Shown piece after piece: positions 6,908 to 14,587 of a DNA stretch of 28,819 nucleotides (positions are counted from its first letter, which is position 1; each line of letters starts with the position of its first letter). The stretch comes from an uncultured Oscillospiraceae bacterium (GTDB taxonomy: Bacteria > Bacillota_A > Clostridia > Oscillospirales > Oscillospiraceae), in the NCBI GenBank assembly GCA_900762245.1, contig CAAFFR010000114.1:1-28819 (forward strand). Reading direction: 5' to 3'. The notes under the pieces were generated by a model, which was not told the DNA's origin, did not search any database, and saw only the letters and a program-made list of their open reading frames with translations. The position numbers and the translations under genes are program-made.

Positions 6908-7363
6908 TTACTTATTCTTCAGCAGGTCCCGGATCTCGGTCAGGAGGACTTCCTCAGCGGAGGGAGCGGGAGGAGCGGGGGGTGCTGCGGGAGCAGCTTC
7001 TTCCTTCTTCTTGCCGATTTCAGCCATCTTGTTCAGGCCCTTCACCAGGAAGAAGACCACCAGAGCCAGAATCAGGAAGTTGATGATGGCGGAGATGAAG
7101 TTGCCATAGTTCAGGGTGTTCAGAATTTCGTTGCCTGCTTCGTCCAGAACAGGCTCGCTGAACAGACGGGGCAGAACGATTTTCAGCTCGGAGAAGTCGA
7201 TGCCGCCCATGAAGATGGCAATGATGGGCATGATGACATCGTCCGTCAGAGACTTGGTGATGGTGGAGAAGGCTGCGCCGATGATGGTACCAACAGCCAG
7301 TGCCATAGCGTTACCCTTAACGGCAAAGGTCATAAATTCATCGATCCATGCGGGTTTTTTCAT
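6908..7363 (-). CDS. mscL: Large-conductance mechanosensitive channel MscL
   Basis: This pentameric inner-membrane channel opens under membrane tension and releases solutes during hypo-osmotic shock. It has 151 aa. The first membrane helix carries the family signature KGNAMALAVGTIIGAAF, followed by the periplasmic loop and a second helix (NFLILALVVFFLVKGLNK). The C-terminal cytoplasmic region is charged and rich in alanine and proline. The frame opens at 7372, but the ATG at 7363 is preferred: AAAGGA lies 8 nt before it, whereas the upstream ATG directly abuts that sequence. Its promoter is not obvious; it may be read through from serS across the family E repeat. Confidence 0.95.
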   Translation of the reverse strand: MKKPAWIDEFMTFAVKGNAMALAVGTIIGAAFSTITKSLTDDVIMPIIAIFMGGIDFSELKIVLPRLFSEPVLDEAGNEILNTLNYGNFISAIINFLILALVVFFLVKGLNKMAEIGKKKEEAAPAAPPAPPAPSAEEVLLTEIRDLLKNK

Positions 7364-7385
7364 AAGTAACATCCTTTCTTTTTTC

Positions 7386-7510
7386 TTGGCCCCCTCTTTG
7401 AGGGGGCTGGCACCGCCTTCCGGCGGTGACTGGGGGAGTGTTTCTTCGTCAGAGGTACACTCCCTCCGTCCCGGCTTTGCCGAGCCACCTCCCTCTGAGA
7501 GGGAGGCAAG
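7386..7510. repeat. Palindromic repeat, family E, copy 1
   Basis: About 125 bp. It starts CTTGGCCCCCTCTTTGAGGG and ends CTCCCTCTGAGAGGGAGGCA, with inner hairpins such as CACCGCCTTCCGGCGGTG. Related copies are at 10637 and, nested, at 15879. It fills the gap from mscL to the serS stop codon. Confidence 0.88.
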
Positions 7511-8842
7511 TTACTTTGCTTCGATTACTTCGATGCCGCCCAGATACTTTCTCAGGACTTCGGGCACCACGATGGAGCCGTCGGCGCGCTGGTTCTGTTC
7601 CACGATGGCGGGGAAGATACGGGAGGTAGCCAGACCGGAGCCGTTCAGGGTGTGAACGAAGTCGATCTTGCCATCGGCACGGCGATAGCGGATGTTGCCG
7701 CGGCGTGCCTGGTAGTCACGGGCATTGGAGACGGAGGAAACTTCCTTGTAACCGTTCATGGAGGGGATCAGAATCTCAATGTCGTAGGTACGGGCCATGG
7801 AAGCGGAGCAGTCGCCTGCGGCCAGCTTCACGGTGCGGAAGTGCAGACCCAGACCGGCAACCAGATTTTCCGCCTTCTTCACCAGCTCTTCGAATGCCTC
7901 GTCGGAACCTTCGGGAGTGGTGAACTGGAACATCTCCACCTTGTTGAACTGGTGGCCGCGGACCATGCCGCGCTCGTCGGCACGGGCGGAGCCGGCTTCA
8001 CGGCGGAAGCAGGGAGTGTAAGCGAAGAACTTCTTGGGCAGATCCTTCTCGGTCAGAATTTCGTCACGGTAGATGGAAGCCAGAGCAGCCTCAGCGGTAG
8101 GCAGCATGTAGAAAATGCCGTTCTCGGTGGGATGGTTGGCAATCTTGAAGACTTCGTCAGCGAACTTGGGGAACTGGCCGGCAGTTTCGCCGCACTTGTA
8201 CTCCAGCATATGGGGGGGCAGGATGAAGTCGTAGCCGTCAGCGGTGTGGGTGTCGATGAAGTAGTTCAGCAGAGCCCACTCCAGACGGGCACCCATGCCG
8301 GTGTACATCCAGTTGCCGGCACCGGCCAGCTTGACACCGCGCTCGTAGTCGATGAGGCCCAGATTGGAGCACAGGTCCACATGGTGCTTGGGCTCAAAGT
8401 CGAAGGAGTGCTTCTCACCAATGTAGCGCAGGGGTTCGTTGTTCTCCTTGCCGCCGGGCAGCAGGTCAGCGTCAGGCAGGTTGGGCAGGCTCAGCATGGC
8501 GGTGCGGTACTCCGCGTTCAGCGCATTCAGCTTTTCCAGGTCGGCGGCGTTTTCCTCGTCGATCTTGATGGACTCGCAGGTGTTGGCAGCAATTTTGGCA
8601 TCCACCTCAGCGGTGTCCTCGCCCTTCTTTTCCAGACCCTTCTTCATGCCATAGAGCTTGCCGTTTTCCTTGGCCAGCTTGTTCTTCTGAGCGGTACGGC
8701 TCTCGGAGGAGGTCTTCAACGCGCGGATTTCCACATCCAGCTCCAGAATGCGGTCGATGACAGCATCGCAGTCCACTTCCTTGGCCTTCAGACCGGCCTT
8801 CACAGCATCGGGATTTTCCTTGATTTTACGAATGTCTAACAT
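7511..8842 (-). CDS. serS: Seryl-tRNA synthetase
   Basis: This class II synthetase charges tRNA-Ser and also makes the Ser-tRNA(Sec) precursor where selenocysteine is used. It has 443 aa. It has the N-terminal long antiparallel coiled-coil arm that binds the long variable arm of tRNA-Ser, motif 2 (FRREAGSARADERGMVRGHQ), and the C-terminal motif 3 region around HTLNGSGLATSR. The open frame extends upstream into a family A repeat, but the ATG at 8842 is chosen: the protein then starts MLDIRKIKENPD, typical of SerRS, with GAGAGGT just upstream. It follows parB at 123 bp. No T-box leader is visible between them, so expression probably depends on the parAB transcript or a weak internal promoter. 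Confidence 0.97.
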   Translation of the reverse strand: MLDIRKIKENPDAVKAGLKAKEVDCDAVIDRILELDVEIRALKTSSESRTAQKNKLAKENGKLYGMKKGLEKKGEDTAEVDAKIAANTCESIKIDEENAADLEKLNALNAEYRTAMLSLPNLPDADLLPGGKENNEPLRYIGEKHSFDFEPKHHVDLCSNLGLIDYERGVKLAGAGNWMYTGMGARLEWALLNYFIDTHTADGYDFILPPHMLEYKCGETAGQFPKFADEVFKIANHPTENGIFYMLPTAEAALASIYRDEILTEKDLPKKFFAYTPCFRREAGSARADERGMVRGHQFNKVEMFQFTTPEGSDEAFEELVKKAENLVAGLGLHFRTVKLAAGDCSASMARTYDIEILIPSMNGYKEVSSVSNARDYQARRGNIRYRRADGKIDFVHTLNGSGLATSRIFPAIVEQNQRADGSIVVPEVLRKYLGGIEVIEAK

Positions 8843-8869
8843 AATAATACCTCTCGTTTTTTTATTGCA

Positions 8870-8955
8870 TGTCATTGCGAACCAGTGCGAACACTGGTGT
8901 GGCAATCTCCTTCGATTACGGGGATTGACATGTCGCTTCGCTCCTCGCAATGACA
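8870..8955. repeat. REP-like palindromic repeat, family A, copy 3
   Basis: TGTCATTGCGAACCAGTGCG to CGCTCCTCGCAATGACA. It lies between parB and serS. Confidence 0.9.
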
Positions 8956-8965
8956 GTTGTGTTTT

Positions 8966-9826
8966 TTATTTTTCTAATTTCATCAATGCATCCAGCAGAT
9001 TCTGCAGGTCTTCTTCACCATAGAATTCCAGCTCGAATTTACCCTTGCGCTTTCCGTTGATGATCTTGACGCCGCGGCCCAGGTGCTTACTGAGGGACTT
9101 TTCACACTCGGCCACATAGTTGACCTCAAAGGTGACTTCCTTTTCCGGGGCGGGTTCTTTGCCCATGTTCTTGCACAGGGTTTCTGCCTGACGGACAGAC
9201 AGGCTCAGGGCCATGATCTTTTTGGCGGCTTCCAGCTGCTTCTTTTCGGACTTCAGAGTCAGAATTGCCCGGGCGTGGCCTGCGGTGATGGCGCCGGTTT
9301 TCAGCAGTTCCAGCACTTCATCGCACAGACTCAGCAGCCGCAGGGCGTTTGCCACAGCGGGACGGGACTTGCCCACCCGGGCTGCCGTCTCTTCCTGAGT
9401 AAGACCGTATTCGTCGATGAGAGACTGATAGCCCAGGGCTTCTTCCACAGGGTTCAGGTCCTGACGCTGCAGATTTTCAATCAGCGCCAGCTCCATGGCC
9501 TTCTTGTCGTCGGCTTCGATGACCACCACGGGAACCTCGGACAGACCGGCCTGCCGTGCGGCACGCCAGCGGCGTTCGCCTGCAATGATCTGATAGTAGC
9601 CGCTGGGCAGCTCCCGCACCGTCAGGGGCTGGATCACGCCGTGGACAGAAATGGAATCTGCCAGGGCCTGCAATTCTTCTTCGTCAAAATCCCGCCGGGG
9701 CTGGTCGGGATTGGGCTCTACCTTGTAAATGGGGAGTTCCCGGTAAGCGCTTGGTTCCAGGGTTTCTTCGCTGAAATCTCCCAGAAGCGCTCCAAGACCC
9801 CTGCCAAGGCCTTTGTTTGATGCCAA
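8966..9826 (-). CDS. parB: ParB/Spo0J chromosome partition protein
   Basis: This CTP-dependent DNA clamp loads at parS, spreads, and recruits SMC and ParA for origin segregation. It has 286 aa. The N-terminus KGLGRGLGALLGD is the ParA-stimulating peptide region, GERRWR (83-88) is the arginine-rich box of the CTP-binding domain, and a helix-turn-helix lies near 141-162 (LTQEETAARVGKSRPAVANA). The C-terminal 40 residues should dimerise. The start codon is TTG, immediately after the parA stop TAA with no spacing. AAGGTG inside the last parA codons is its ribosome site, implying tight translational coupling. Two perfect parS sites lie just upstream of parA. Confidence 0.96.
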   Translation of the reverse strand: MASNKGLGRGLGALLGDFSEETLEPSAYRELPIYKVEPNPDQPRRDFDEEELQALADSISVHGVIQPLTVRELPSGYYQIIAGERRWRAARQAGLSEVPVVVIEADDKKAMELALIENLQRQDLNPVEEALGYQSLIDEYGLTQEETAARVGKSRPAVANALRLLSLCDEVLELLKTGAITAGHARAILTLKSEKKQLEAAKKIMALSLSVRQAETLCKNMGKEPAPEKEVTFEVNYVAECEKSLSKHLGRGVKIINGKRKGKFELEFYGEEDLQNLLDALMKLEK

Positions 9827-10591
9827 TTAAATCACCTTCAATTTTTCTTTGATTTCCTCTGCCATGGATTTATATGCCTTGGCACCTCGGCTGTATTTGT
9901 CATAGGCGGTGACGGGCAGACCGTGGCTGGGGGCTTCTGCCAGACGGATGTTCCGGGGAACCACCGTTGTGAAGACCTTCCCAGGGAAATGACGGCGGAC
10001 TTCCTGGGCCACCTGGGTGGAGAAGTTGGTGCGTCCGTCGAACATGGTCAGGGCTACGCCGAAAATTTCCAGCCGAGGATTCAGCTTCCGCTTAACCATC
10101 CGCAGTGTGTTCATCAGATCGCTGAGGCCCTCCAGCGCGTAGTATTCGCACTGCACGGGAATCAGAATGCTGTCCGCAGCGCAAAGGCCATTGAGGGTCA
10201 GCAGCTCCAGAGAGGGCGGACAGTCGATGAAAATTACATCGTATCTGGATTTTGCGGGATGCAATGCTTTTTCCAGCTGCCACTCCCGGTGATCGGCATT
10301 GATAAGCTCCACCGTGGCACCGGCAAGGTCCGCTGCTGAGGGAAGCACATCGCCATGCTCGGTGTGGACCACAGCCTGTTCTAAAGGTACATTATTGATG
10401 GTCACATCGTAGATGGAATATTTGATCTTTCGCTTGTCCACGCCAAGTCCGGAGGTGGCATTGGCCTGGGGGTCAAAGTCACAGAGCAGGACCTTCAGAC
10501 CCAGTTCATGGAGGGCAGCCGTCAGATTCACAGCGGTGGTGGTTTTTCCCACGCCGCCCTTTTGATTGACGACAGCTATTATTTTTCCCAT
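9827..10591 (-). CDS. parA: ParA/Soj chromosome partition ATPase
   Basis: This ATP-dependent DNA-binding switch protein moves ParB-parS complexes and, in Bacillus, also controls DnaA. It has 254 aa. The deviant Walker A motif KGGVGKTT lies at residues 11-18 with the signature lysine at 11. Walker B is DVIFIDCPPSL in the middle, and the switch region LCDFDPQANAT is conserved. AGGAGG precedes the ATG with good spacing. It is transcribed with the upstream zinc-ribbon gene from the candidate promoter at 11181-11209, or from an unrecognised promoter in the parS region. A chromosomal origin-type ParA fits better than a plasmid type, given neighbouring serS and consensus parS. Confidence 0.97.
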   Translation of the reverse strand: MGKIIAVVNQKGGVGKTTTAVNLTAALHELGLKVLLCDFDPQANATSGLGVDKRKIKYSIYDVTINNVPLEQAVVHTEHGDVLPSAADLAGATVELINADHREWQLEKALHPAKSRYDVIFIDCPPSLELLTLNGLCAADSILIPVQCEYYALEGLSDLMNTLRMVKRKLNPRLEIFGVALTMFDGRTNFSTQVAQEVRRHFPGKVFTTVVPRNIRLAEAPSHGLPVTAYDKYSRGAKAYKSMAEEIKEKLKVI

Positions 10592-10616
10592 TCTTTCCTC
10601 CTGTTACTCTTTCTTT

Positions 10617-10632
10617 TGTTTCACGTGAAACA
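10617..10632. other. parS site 1 (perfect)
   Basis: TGTTTCACGTGAAACA, the exact 16-bp palindromic consensus bound by ParB/Spo0J, 26 bp upstream of the parA start. Confidence 0.95.
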
Positions 10633-10636
10633 TTTC

Positions 10637-10758
10637 TCGGCCCCCTCTTTGAGGGGGCTGGCATGGCGTGAGCCATGACTGGGGGAGTGTCTTTTCTATT
10701 GGAGTACACTCCCTCCGGCTCCGCACGCGGAGCCACCTCCCTCAGAGAGGGAGGCAAG
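10637..10758. repeat. Palindromic repeat, family E, copy 2, between two parS sites
   Basis: It starts TCGGCCCCCTCTTTGAGGGG and ends AGAGAGGGAGGCAAG. It lies in the 131-bp interval between the two parS sites. Confidence 0.88.
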
Positions 10759-10763
10759 GATTG

Positions 10764-10779
10764 TGTTTCACGTGAAACA
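10764..10779. other. parS site 2 (perfect)
   Basis: A second exact TGTTTCACGTGAAACA, extended to 18 bp of symmetry by flanking G and C. It lies 4 bp past the stop codon of the zinc-ribbon gene. Confidence 0.95.
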
Positions 10780-10783
10780 CCGG

Positions 10784-11149
10784 TTATTTATGTTCATCCG
10801 CAGTTTCGGAGGGAGCTGCGGTGCTGATGATGGCGGTGTAGTTCTGACCGATTTTCATTTGCCGGGATTTTAAGTACAGGACAGAAGGGTATGCCATCAG
10901 CAGTGCCAGAAGCAGCATTACCAAAAAAGCTACGGACAGGGCTTTGATCTGCTTTCTGGCAGCTTTCAGCTGTTCCTCTGTGGACAAAACCCGGCGCTTG
11001 ATGATTTTTTTCGCGGAAACCGTATCCCGGCCCCGGGGGAGCAACACCACAGTGCCCGGCTTTACCGGGTATTTCTCCATTTCCAGCAGGCATTCCTCGC
11101 AGAATACCTGCTCTGCCGGAGTTTCCCGCCCACATTTCAAGCAGTTCAT
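10784..11149 (-). CDS. Small zinc-ribbon protein with one membrane segment
   Basis: A 121-aa protein of unknown function. The N-terminus holds a zinc-ribbon-like pair of CxxC motifs (CLKCGRE and CEEC, residues 3-6 and 18-21). A basic linker with KKIIKRR follows, then one hydrophobic segment (about residues 69-88, VAFLVMLLLALLMAYPSVLY) and a short outer tail. The open frame extends upstream, but the ATG at 11149 is chosen because GGGAGGT lies 6 nt before it. It is the first gene ahead of parA, with both parS sites between. Small zinc-ribbon membrane proteins beside parAB could have a role in division or the envelope, but nothing in the sequence shows one. Confidence 0.75.
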   Translation of the reverse strand: MNCLKCGRETPAEQVFCEECLLEMEKYPVKPGTVVLLPRGRDTVSAKKIIKRRVLSTEEQLKAARKQIKALSVAFLVMLLLALLMAYPSVLYLKSRQMKIGQNYTAIISTAAPSETADEHK

Positions 11150-11180
11150 GGCCATACCTCCCACCTTATTGATAACTTGT

Positions 11181-11209
11181 ATTGTACAACAGTTTTTCCA
11201 TTTCGTAAA
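11181..11209 (-). promoter_or_regulatory. Candidate promoter of zinc-ribbon-parA-parB-serS
   Basis: Minus strand TTTACG (11204-11209), 17-bp spacer, TACAAT (11181-11186), 31 bp before the start codon. Confidence 0.55.
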
Positions 11210-11278
11210 GAGAAATTTTTGAGCGTGCATCGTCTGGAAAGTGGGGTTTGGAGAGCAATGTCATTCCGTTAAAAGGAT

Positions 11279-11448
11279 TGTAGGGTGCGGATATCAACAT
11301 TATGGTATGATTGCCACCGGCAATCATTACCATTTTAGATTCGCTGCGCGGAGCACCACCGCACCGGGCTGTTTCGATAATTGGACGTTTACTTTTTTTT
11401 ACGCTCAGTTTTCGGTGGTTCCCGGTTGAGATATATCTCAACCCTACA
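11279..11448. repeat. Palindromic repeat, family B, copy 3 (chimeric)
   Basis: The left end TGTAGGGTGCGGATATC and right end GGTTGAGATATATCTCAACC-CTACA are of family B, but the two ends are of different sequence subtypes. The interior carries the module with GATTGCCACCGGCAATC and TTCGCTGCGCGGAGCACCAC that is also inside the element at 2621. The gap 11231-11580 otherwise holds only the DUF1836 promoter. Confidence 0.8.
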
Positions 11449-11508
11449 TCGGATTTCTTAACATAATGACATTGATGTTGAAAGTGGTGTTATTTTAATT
11501 TACAAATA

Positions 11509-11558
11509 GTTTATATAAACCTCGTTGACAATCAAGTGACCATATGATATTATCATAT
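11509..11558 (+). promoter_or_regulatory. Promoter and two palindromic operators of the DUF1836 gene
   Basis: TTGACA (11525-11530), 17-bp spacer, TATTAT (11548-11553). A perfect 17-bp inverted repeat ATATGATA-T-TATCATAT (11542-11558) covers the -10 box, and a perfect 12-bp palindrome GTTTATATAAAC (11509-11520) sits 4 bp upstream of the -35. The layout is that of a repressor-controlled promoter. Confidence 0.75.
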
Positions 11559-11586
11559 CACAAGATAAGAAAAGGAGGTCATGCAA

Positions 11587-12135
11587 ATGCAGTGGACAAT
11601 ACCCGGCACCACCCTTACCGGTCAGCGGGAAAAAGCGGACCAGGTGGATGGCCTGTTTCGGTCGCTGTTTCTGGCTGGCGGGCTCAGCCTCAGTCAGGTG
11701 TCCAAAATCACCGGACTGGAACCCTACACCATCCAGAACTGGGTGAAGCGGGGTTTTCTCCCCTCTCCTCAGAATAAGCGCTACGACATGGAACAGGTCT
11801 GCCGCCTCATCAATCTGAACATCCTCAAGGGAAATCTGACCCTGGATCAGACCGTACAGCTCATGGGCTACCTCAACGGCAACCTGGCAGACGAAAGCGA
11901 CGACCTGGTGGACGACACCATGCTGTTTTTCCTCTTTGTCCGTCTGGCGGCCCGGGTAAGATACATCGGCGGCACCAAAGCCTGGGACGATGCCCTGGTG
12001 GAGATCACCGAGGATTACGTTGAACCCGTCCCCGGCGCACGGGACAAGCTCATCAAAGTTTTAAAGATTATGTTAACCATCTGGTGCGCCAACGCCCTGA
12101 AAGCCCAGGCCAAAGCCATGATGGCACAGCTGTAA
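11587..12135 (+). CDS. DUF1836 family protein with MerR-like helix-turn-helix
   Basis: A 182-aa protein from the ATG at 11587. The N-terminal half carries a helix-turn-helix (LSLSQVSKITGLEPYTIQNW, about residues 34-53) followed by VKRGFLPSPQNKRYD, as in MerR-type winged helices. The C-terminal half is helical and fits the DUF1836 family of Firmicutes, which I know only as putative regulators. The start two codons upstream is disfavoured because AGGAGGT would lie only 1 nt away; it is 7 nt from the chosen ATG. Palindromes overlap its promoter, suggesting autoregulation. It reads toward hflK-hflC with no terminator between, so the three genes may form one unit. Confidence 0.8.
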   Translation: MQWTIPGTTLTGQREKADQVDGLFRSLFLAGGLSLSQVSKITGLEPYTIQNWVKRGFLPSPQNKRYDMEQVCRLINLNILKGNLTLDQTVQLMGYLNGNLADESDDLVDDTMLFFLFVRLAARVRYIGGTKAWDDALVEITEDYVEPVPGARDKLIKVLKIMLTIWCANALKAQAKAMMAQL

Positions 12136-12145
12136 CAAATTATCC

Positions 12146-12235
12146 TGTCATTGCGAGCCAGTGCGCACACTGGTGTGGCAATCCCCATCGACAGAGTAGA
12201 TTGCCACGTCGGGCTTTGCCCTCCTCGCAAAGACA
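12146..12235. repeat. REP-like palindromic repeat, family A, copy 4
   Basis: TGTCATTGCGAGCCAGTGCG to CCTCCTCGCAAAGACA. It lies between the DUF1836 gene and hflK. Confidence 0.88.
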
Positions 12236-12266
12236 GAATGAAATTATGTAAAAGGAGAACAAAACA

Positions 12267-13280
12267 ATGGAAGAAAATGGAACCTATTCCTGGCCGGGAA
12301 ATGATCCCAAGCCCAAGAAACCGAAAAAGACCCTGGATTTCAAGCGGGCCGGCAGGACAATGCTTGTGGTGGCCCTGGCGCTGGTGCTGATGATACTGGC
12401 AGTCACCTGCTTCTACACCGTGGATGACAAGCAGCAGGCAGTGGTGACCACCTTCGGCCGCGTCACCGATGTCACCGATGCCGGTGTCCACTTCAAGCTC
12501 CCCTTCGGCATCCAGCAGGTCCAGAAGGTGGATGTGAACGTCTACCAGAAAATCGAGCTGGGTTATTCCAGCAACGGTCAGCACTATGCCACCAATGAAA
12601 ACGAAAGCGCCATGATTACCGGCGACTACAACATTGTCAACGTGGATTTCTTTGTGGAATACAAGATTTCCGACCCCGTTCAGTACCTCTACTCCTCCAA
12701 CGATCCCGTGGAGATCCTGCGCAACCTGATCCAGAGCCAGGTCCGCAACGTGGTGGGCTCCTCCACCGTTGACGCGGTCCTTACCGACGGCAAGGAGAAC
12801 ATACAGAGGCAGGTGAAGGAGCTGGTGGTGAAGATTCTGGAGGAATATGACATCGGCCTGAGTCTGGTGGATGTGAAGATCCAGGATGCAGAGCCTCCCA
12901 CGGTGGAGGTTGTGGAAGCCTTTAAGGCGGTGGAAACTGCCAAGCAGAAGGCGGAGACTGTCATCAACGATGCCAAGGCTTATCAGAATGCCCAGCTGCC
13001 CAAGGCAGAGGCCGAAGCCGACAAGCTGATCCAGAATGCCGAATTTCTGCGGCAGAAGCGCATCAACGAAGCCATCCAGCAGGTGGCTATGTTCGAAGCC
13101 ATGTACGCTGAGTACGCCCAGAACCCCGGCATCACCCGCAGCCGTATGTACTACGAGGCCATCTCCGAGGTCCTGCCCGGTGTGAAGCTGTATATCAACT
13201 CCGGCACCGGCGAAACCAGCGATGTCCAGATGCTGCTGCCTCTGGAATCTCTGGTGGATAACCAGAACACGGCAGAGTAA
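12267..13280 (+). CDS. hflK: HflK-like SPFH/prohibitin membrane protein
   Basis: A 337-aa protein with a proline- and lysine-rich cytoplasmic N-terminus (GNDPKPKKPKKT), one membrane helix (about residues 33-52), then an SPFH/band-7 domain beginning DDKQQAVVTTFGRVTD and a long coiled-coil with QKAETVINDAKAYQ and EAEADK. In proteobacteria HflK pairs with HflC to form a cage around the FtsH protease and modulate turnover of membrane proteins. The paired hflC lies downstream, which supports the assignment; ftsH is not in the window. AAGGAG precedes the ATG. The two genes are unusual in being separated by a 98-bp family A repeat, while hflK and hflC are normally adjacent. Confidence 0.88.
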   Translation: MEENGTYSWPGNDPKPKKPKKTLDFKRAGRTMLVVALALVLMILAVTCFYTVDDKQQAVVTTFGRVTDVTDAGVHFKLPFGIQQVQKVDVNVYQKIELGYSSNGQHYATNENESAMITGDYNIVNVDFFVEYKISDPVQYLYSSNDPVEILRNLIQSQVRNVVGSSTVDAVLTDGKENIQRQVKELVVKILEEYDIGLSLVDVKIQDAEPPTVEVVEAFKAVETAKQKAETVINDAKAYQNAQLPKAEAEADKLIQNAEFLRQKRINEAIQQVAMFEAMYAEYAQNPGITRSRMYYEAISEVLPGVKLYINSGTGETSDVQMLLPLESLVDNQNTAE

Positions 13281-13288
13281 GGTCACCA

Positions 13289-13386
13289 TGTCATTGCGAG
13301 GAGCGAAGCGACGTGGCAATCCCCAAAGGTTTCCGAAAGGTGGAAGGAGATCGCCACACCAGTCTGCGGACTGGTTCGCGATGACA
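13289..13386. repeat. REP-like palindromic repeat, family A, copy 5 (reverse orientation)
   Basis: It starts TGTCATTGCGAGGAGCGAAG and ends GCGGACTGGTTCGCGATGACA, the reverse of copies 3 and 4. It is inserted between hflK and hflC. Confidence 0.9.
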
Positions 13387-13424
13387 GTGTAATCGTAACA
13401 ATCCTGATATTGAGGTATAAAACT

Positions 13425-14300
13425 ATGAAAAAAAGCGGTATTTTCTTAATTATTCTACTGCTCATTGCCCTGATTGCGGTGAATTCCCTGTTCACTGTCC
13501 GGGAAAATGAGTTTGCCTGCACCGTCCGCTTCCAGAAGATCATCGGCACCACCGATGAAGCGGGCCTGCATTTCAAGATCCCCTTTATTGACAGCGTGAA
13601 GTATTTCACCAAGGCCACCCAGCTTTACGACATCCCCCCTTCTGAGGTGCTGACCTCCGACAAGCAGAACATGACCGTGGACTGCTACGTTCTGTGGTCC
13701 ATCTCCGACCCCAAGCTGTTCTATCAGACCCTGACCACCACCTCCAATGCCGAGCAGCGTCTGGATGCCCTGACCTATAACGAACTGAAAACCGTCATGG
13801 GCACTCTGGCCCAGTCCGACATCATCAACATGGAGGAAGGCGGCAAGCGCAACGATATCTACGAGAAGATCTCCACCGATGTGGATGAACTGGCAGCTAC
13901 CTACGGCATCCATGTGGAGGATGTGAAGATCAAGCAGTTCGACCTGCCGGAATCCAACCTGAATGCGGTCTATAACCGCATGATCTCCGAACGGAACCAG
14001 ATGGCAGAGAAGTATACCGCCGACGGCAACTACGAAGCCTCCATCATCCGCAACGATGTGGATAAGCAGGTGGACATCATTGTCTCCAACGCCGAAGCCG
14101 AAGCTGCTAAGCTGGTAGCCGAGGGCGAAGCCGAATACATGCGGATGCTGGCAGAGGCCTATGACAGCCGGGACAAGCAGGACTTCTACGAGTTCACCCT
14201 GGCTCTGGATGCCTTGAAGGCAAGCCTCAACGGAAGCGAAAAAACCGTCATCCTGGACGGCAATTCCGAACTGGCCAAGATTCTGATGGGCGCAGAATAA
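13425..14300 (+). CDS. hflC: HflC-like SPFH/prohibitin membrane protein
   Basis: The partner of HflK: 291 aa with one N-terminal membrane helix (about residues 4-22, IFLIILLLIALIAVNSLF). It has an SPFH domain beginning VRENEFACTVRFQKI, the motif DVKIKQFDLPESNL, and a coiled-coil with NAEAEAAKLVAEGEAEYMR that is typical of HflC. The frame could begin with a TTG at 13410, but the ATG at 13425 has TGAGGT 8 nt upstream and gives the normal N-terminus. Expected location is the membrane with the large domain outside or in the cage lumen. It is the last gene of the plus-strand unit and is followed by a strong hairpin. Confidence 0.9.
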   Translation: MKKSGIFLIILLLIALIAVNSLFTVRENEFACTVRFQKIIGTTDEAGLHFKIPFIDSVKYFTKATQLYDIPPSEVLTSDKQNMTVDCYVLWSISDPKLFYQTLTTTSNAEQRLDALTYNELKTVMGTLAQSDIINMEEGGKRNDIYEKISTDVDELAATYGIHVEDVKIKQFDLPESNLNAVYNRMISERNQMAEKYTADGNYEASIIRNDVDKQVDIIVSNAEAEAAKLVAEGEAEYMRMLAEAYDSRDKQDFYEFTLALDALKASLNGSEKTVILDGNSELAKILMGAE

Positions 14301-14329
14301 ATGCAAAATTCATAATGCAGAATGCAAAA

Positions 14330-14361
14330 TTCCGGGGACGATGAAACAATCGTCCCCGGAA
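14330..14361. terminator. Hairpin after hflC, possible terminator
   Basis: Perfect 13-bp stem TTCCGGGGACGAT (14330-14342), loop of 6, ATCGTCCCCGGAA (14349-14361). No T-tract follows on the plus strand, so termination is uncertain. Confidence 0.4.
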
Positions 14362-14370
14362 AATATGTAC

Positions 14371-14560
14371 TGGCGCTTACAGCGCCCAAAGGCTTCCCCC
14401 GGGGGGAAGCTGTCGAGCGCAGCGAGACTGATGAGGAATGCGGGCGGTAAGGTTACGATTTGTATAAGGTATCAGACCTGATCCAGACTTGGGACTGCAC
14501 GCCGCCCCTCATCCGTCACGGCTTCGCCGTGCCACCTTCCCCCCAAGGGGAAGGCTTTTT
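14371..14560. repeat. Long palindromic repeat, family D, copy 2
   Basis: It starts TGGCGCTTACAGCGCC then GGCTTCCCCCGGGGGGAAGC and ends CCCCCCAAGGGGAAGGC. Its right end directly abuts the last codons of a toxin-like frame (14561), so it has replaced or displaced the toxin 5' end. Confidence 0.88.
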
Positions 14561-14587
14561 CTGCTCATACAGATAAAAAAGAAGTGA
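14561..14587 (+). pseudogene. 3' remnant of type I holin-like toxin, TA copy 3
   Basis: Eight codons and TGA encode LLIQIKKK, matching the end of the intact toxin (IVQIIKKK). They are followed by the same type of stem-loop (AAGTG-A-TCGCCG 14582-14593 pairing with CGGCGA-C-CACTT 14609-14620). Everything upstream is family D repeat, so no toxin can be made. Confidence 0.6.

Noticed and set aside
8843..8965. T-box leader of serS
   Set aside because: The gap to parB is filled by a family A repeat and shows neither a T-box sequence nor a terminator/antiterminator pair.
14301..14333. Short direct repeats of ATGCAAAATTC after hflC
   Set aside because: AT-rich simple sequence without further structure; similar CAATTTTCAATTT repeats lie near 14770. 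No function could be supported.
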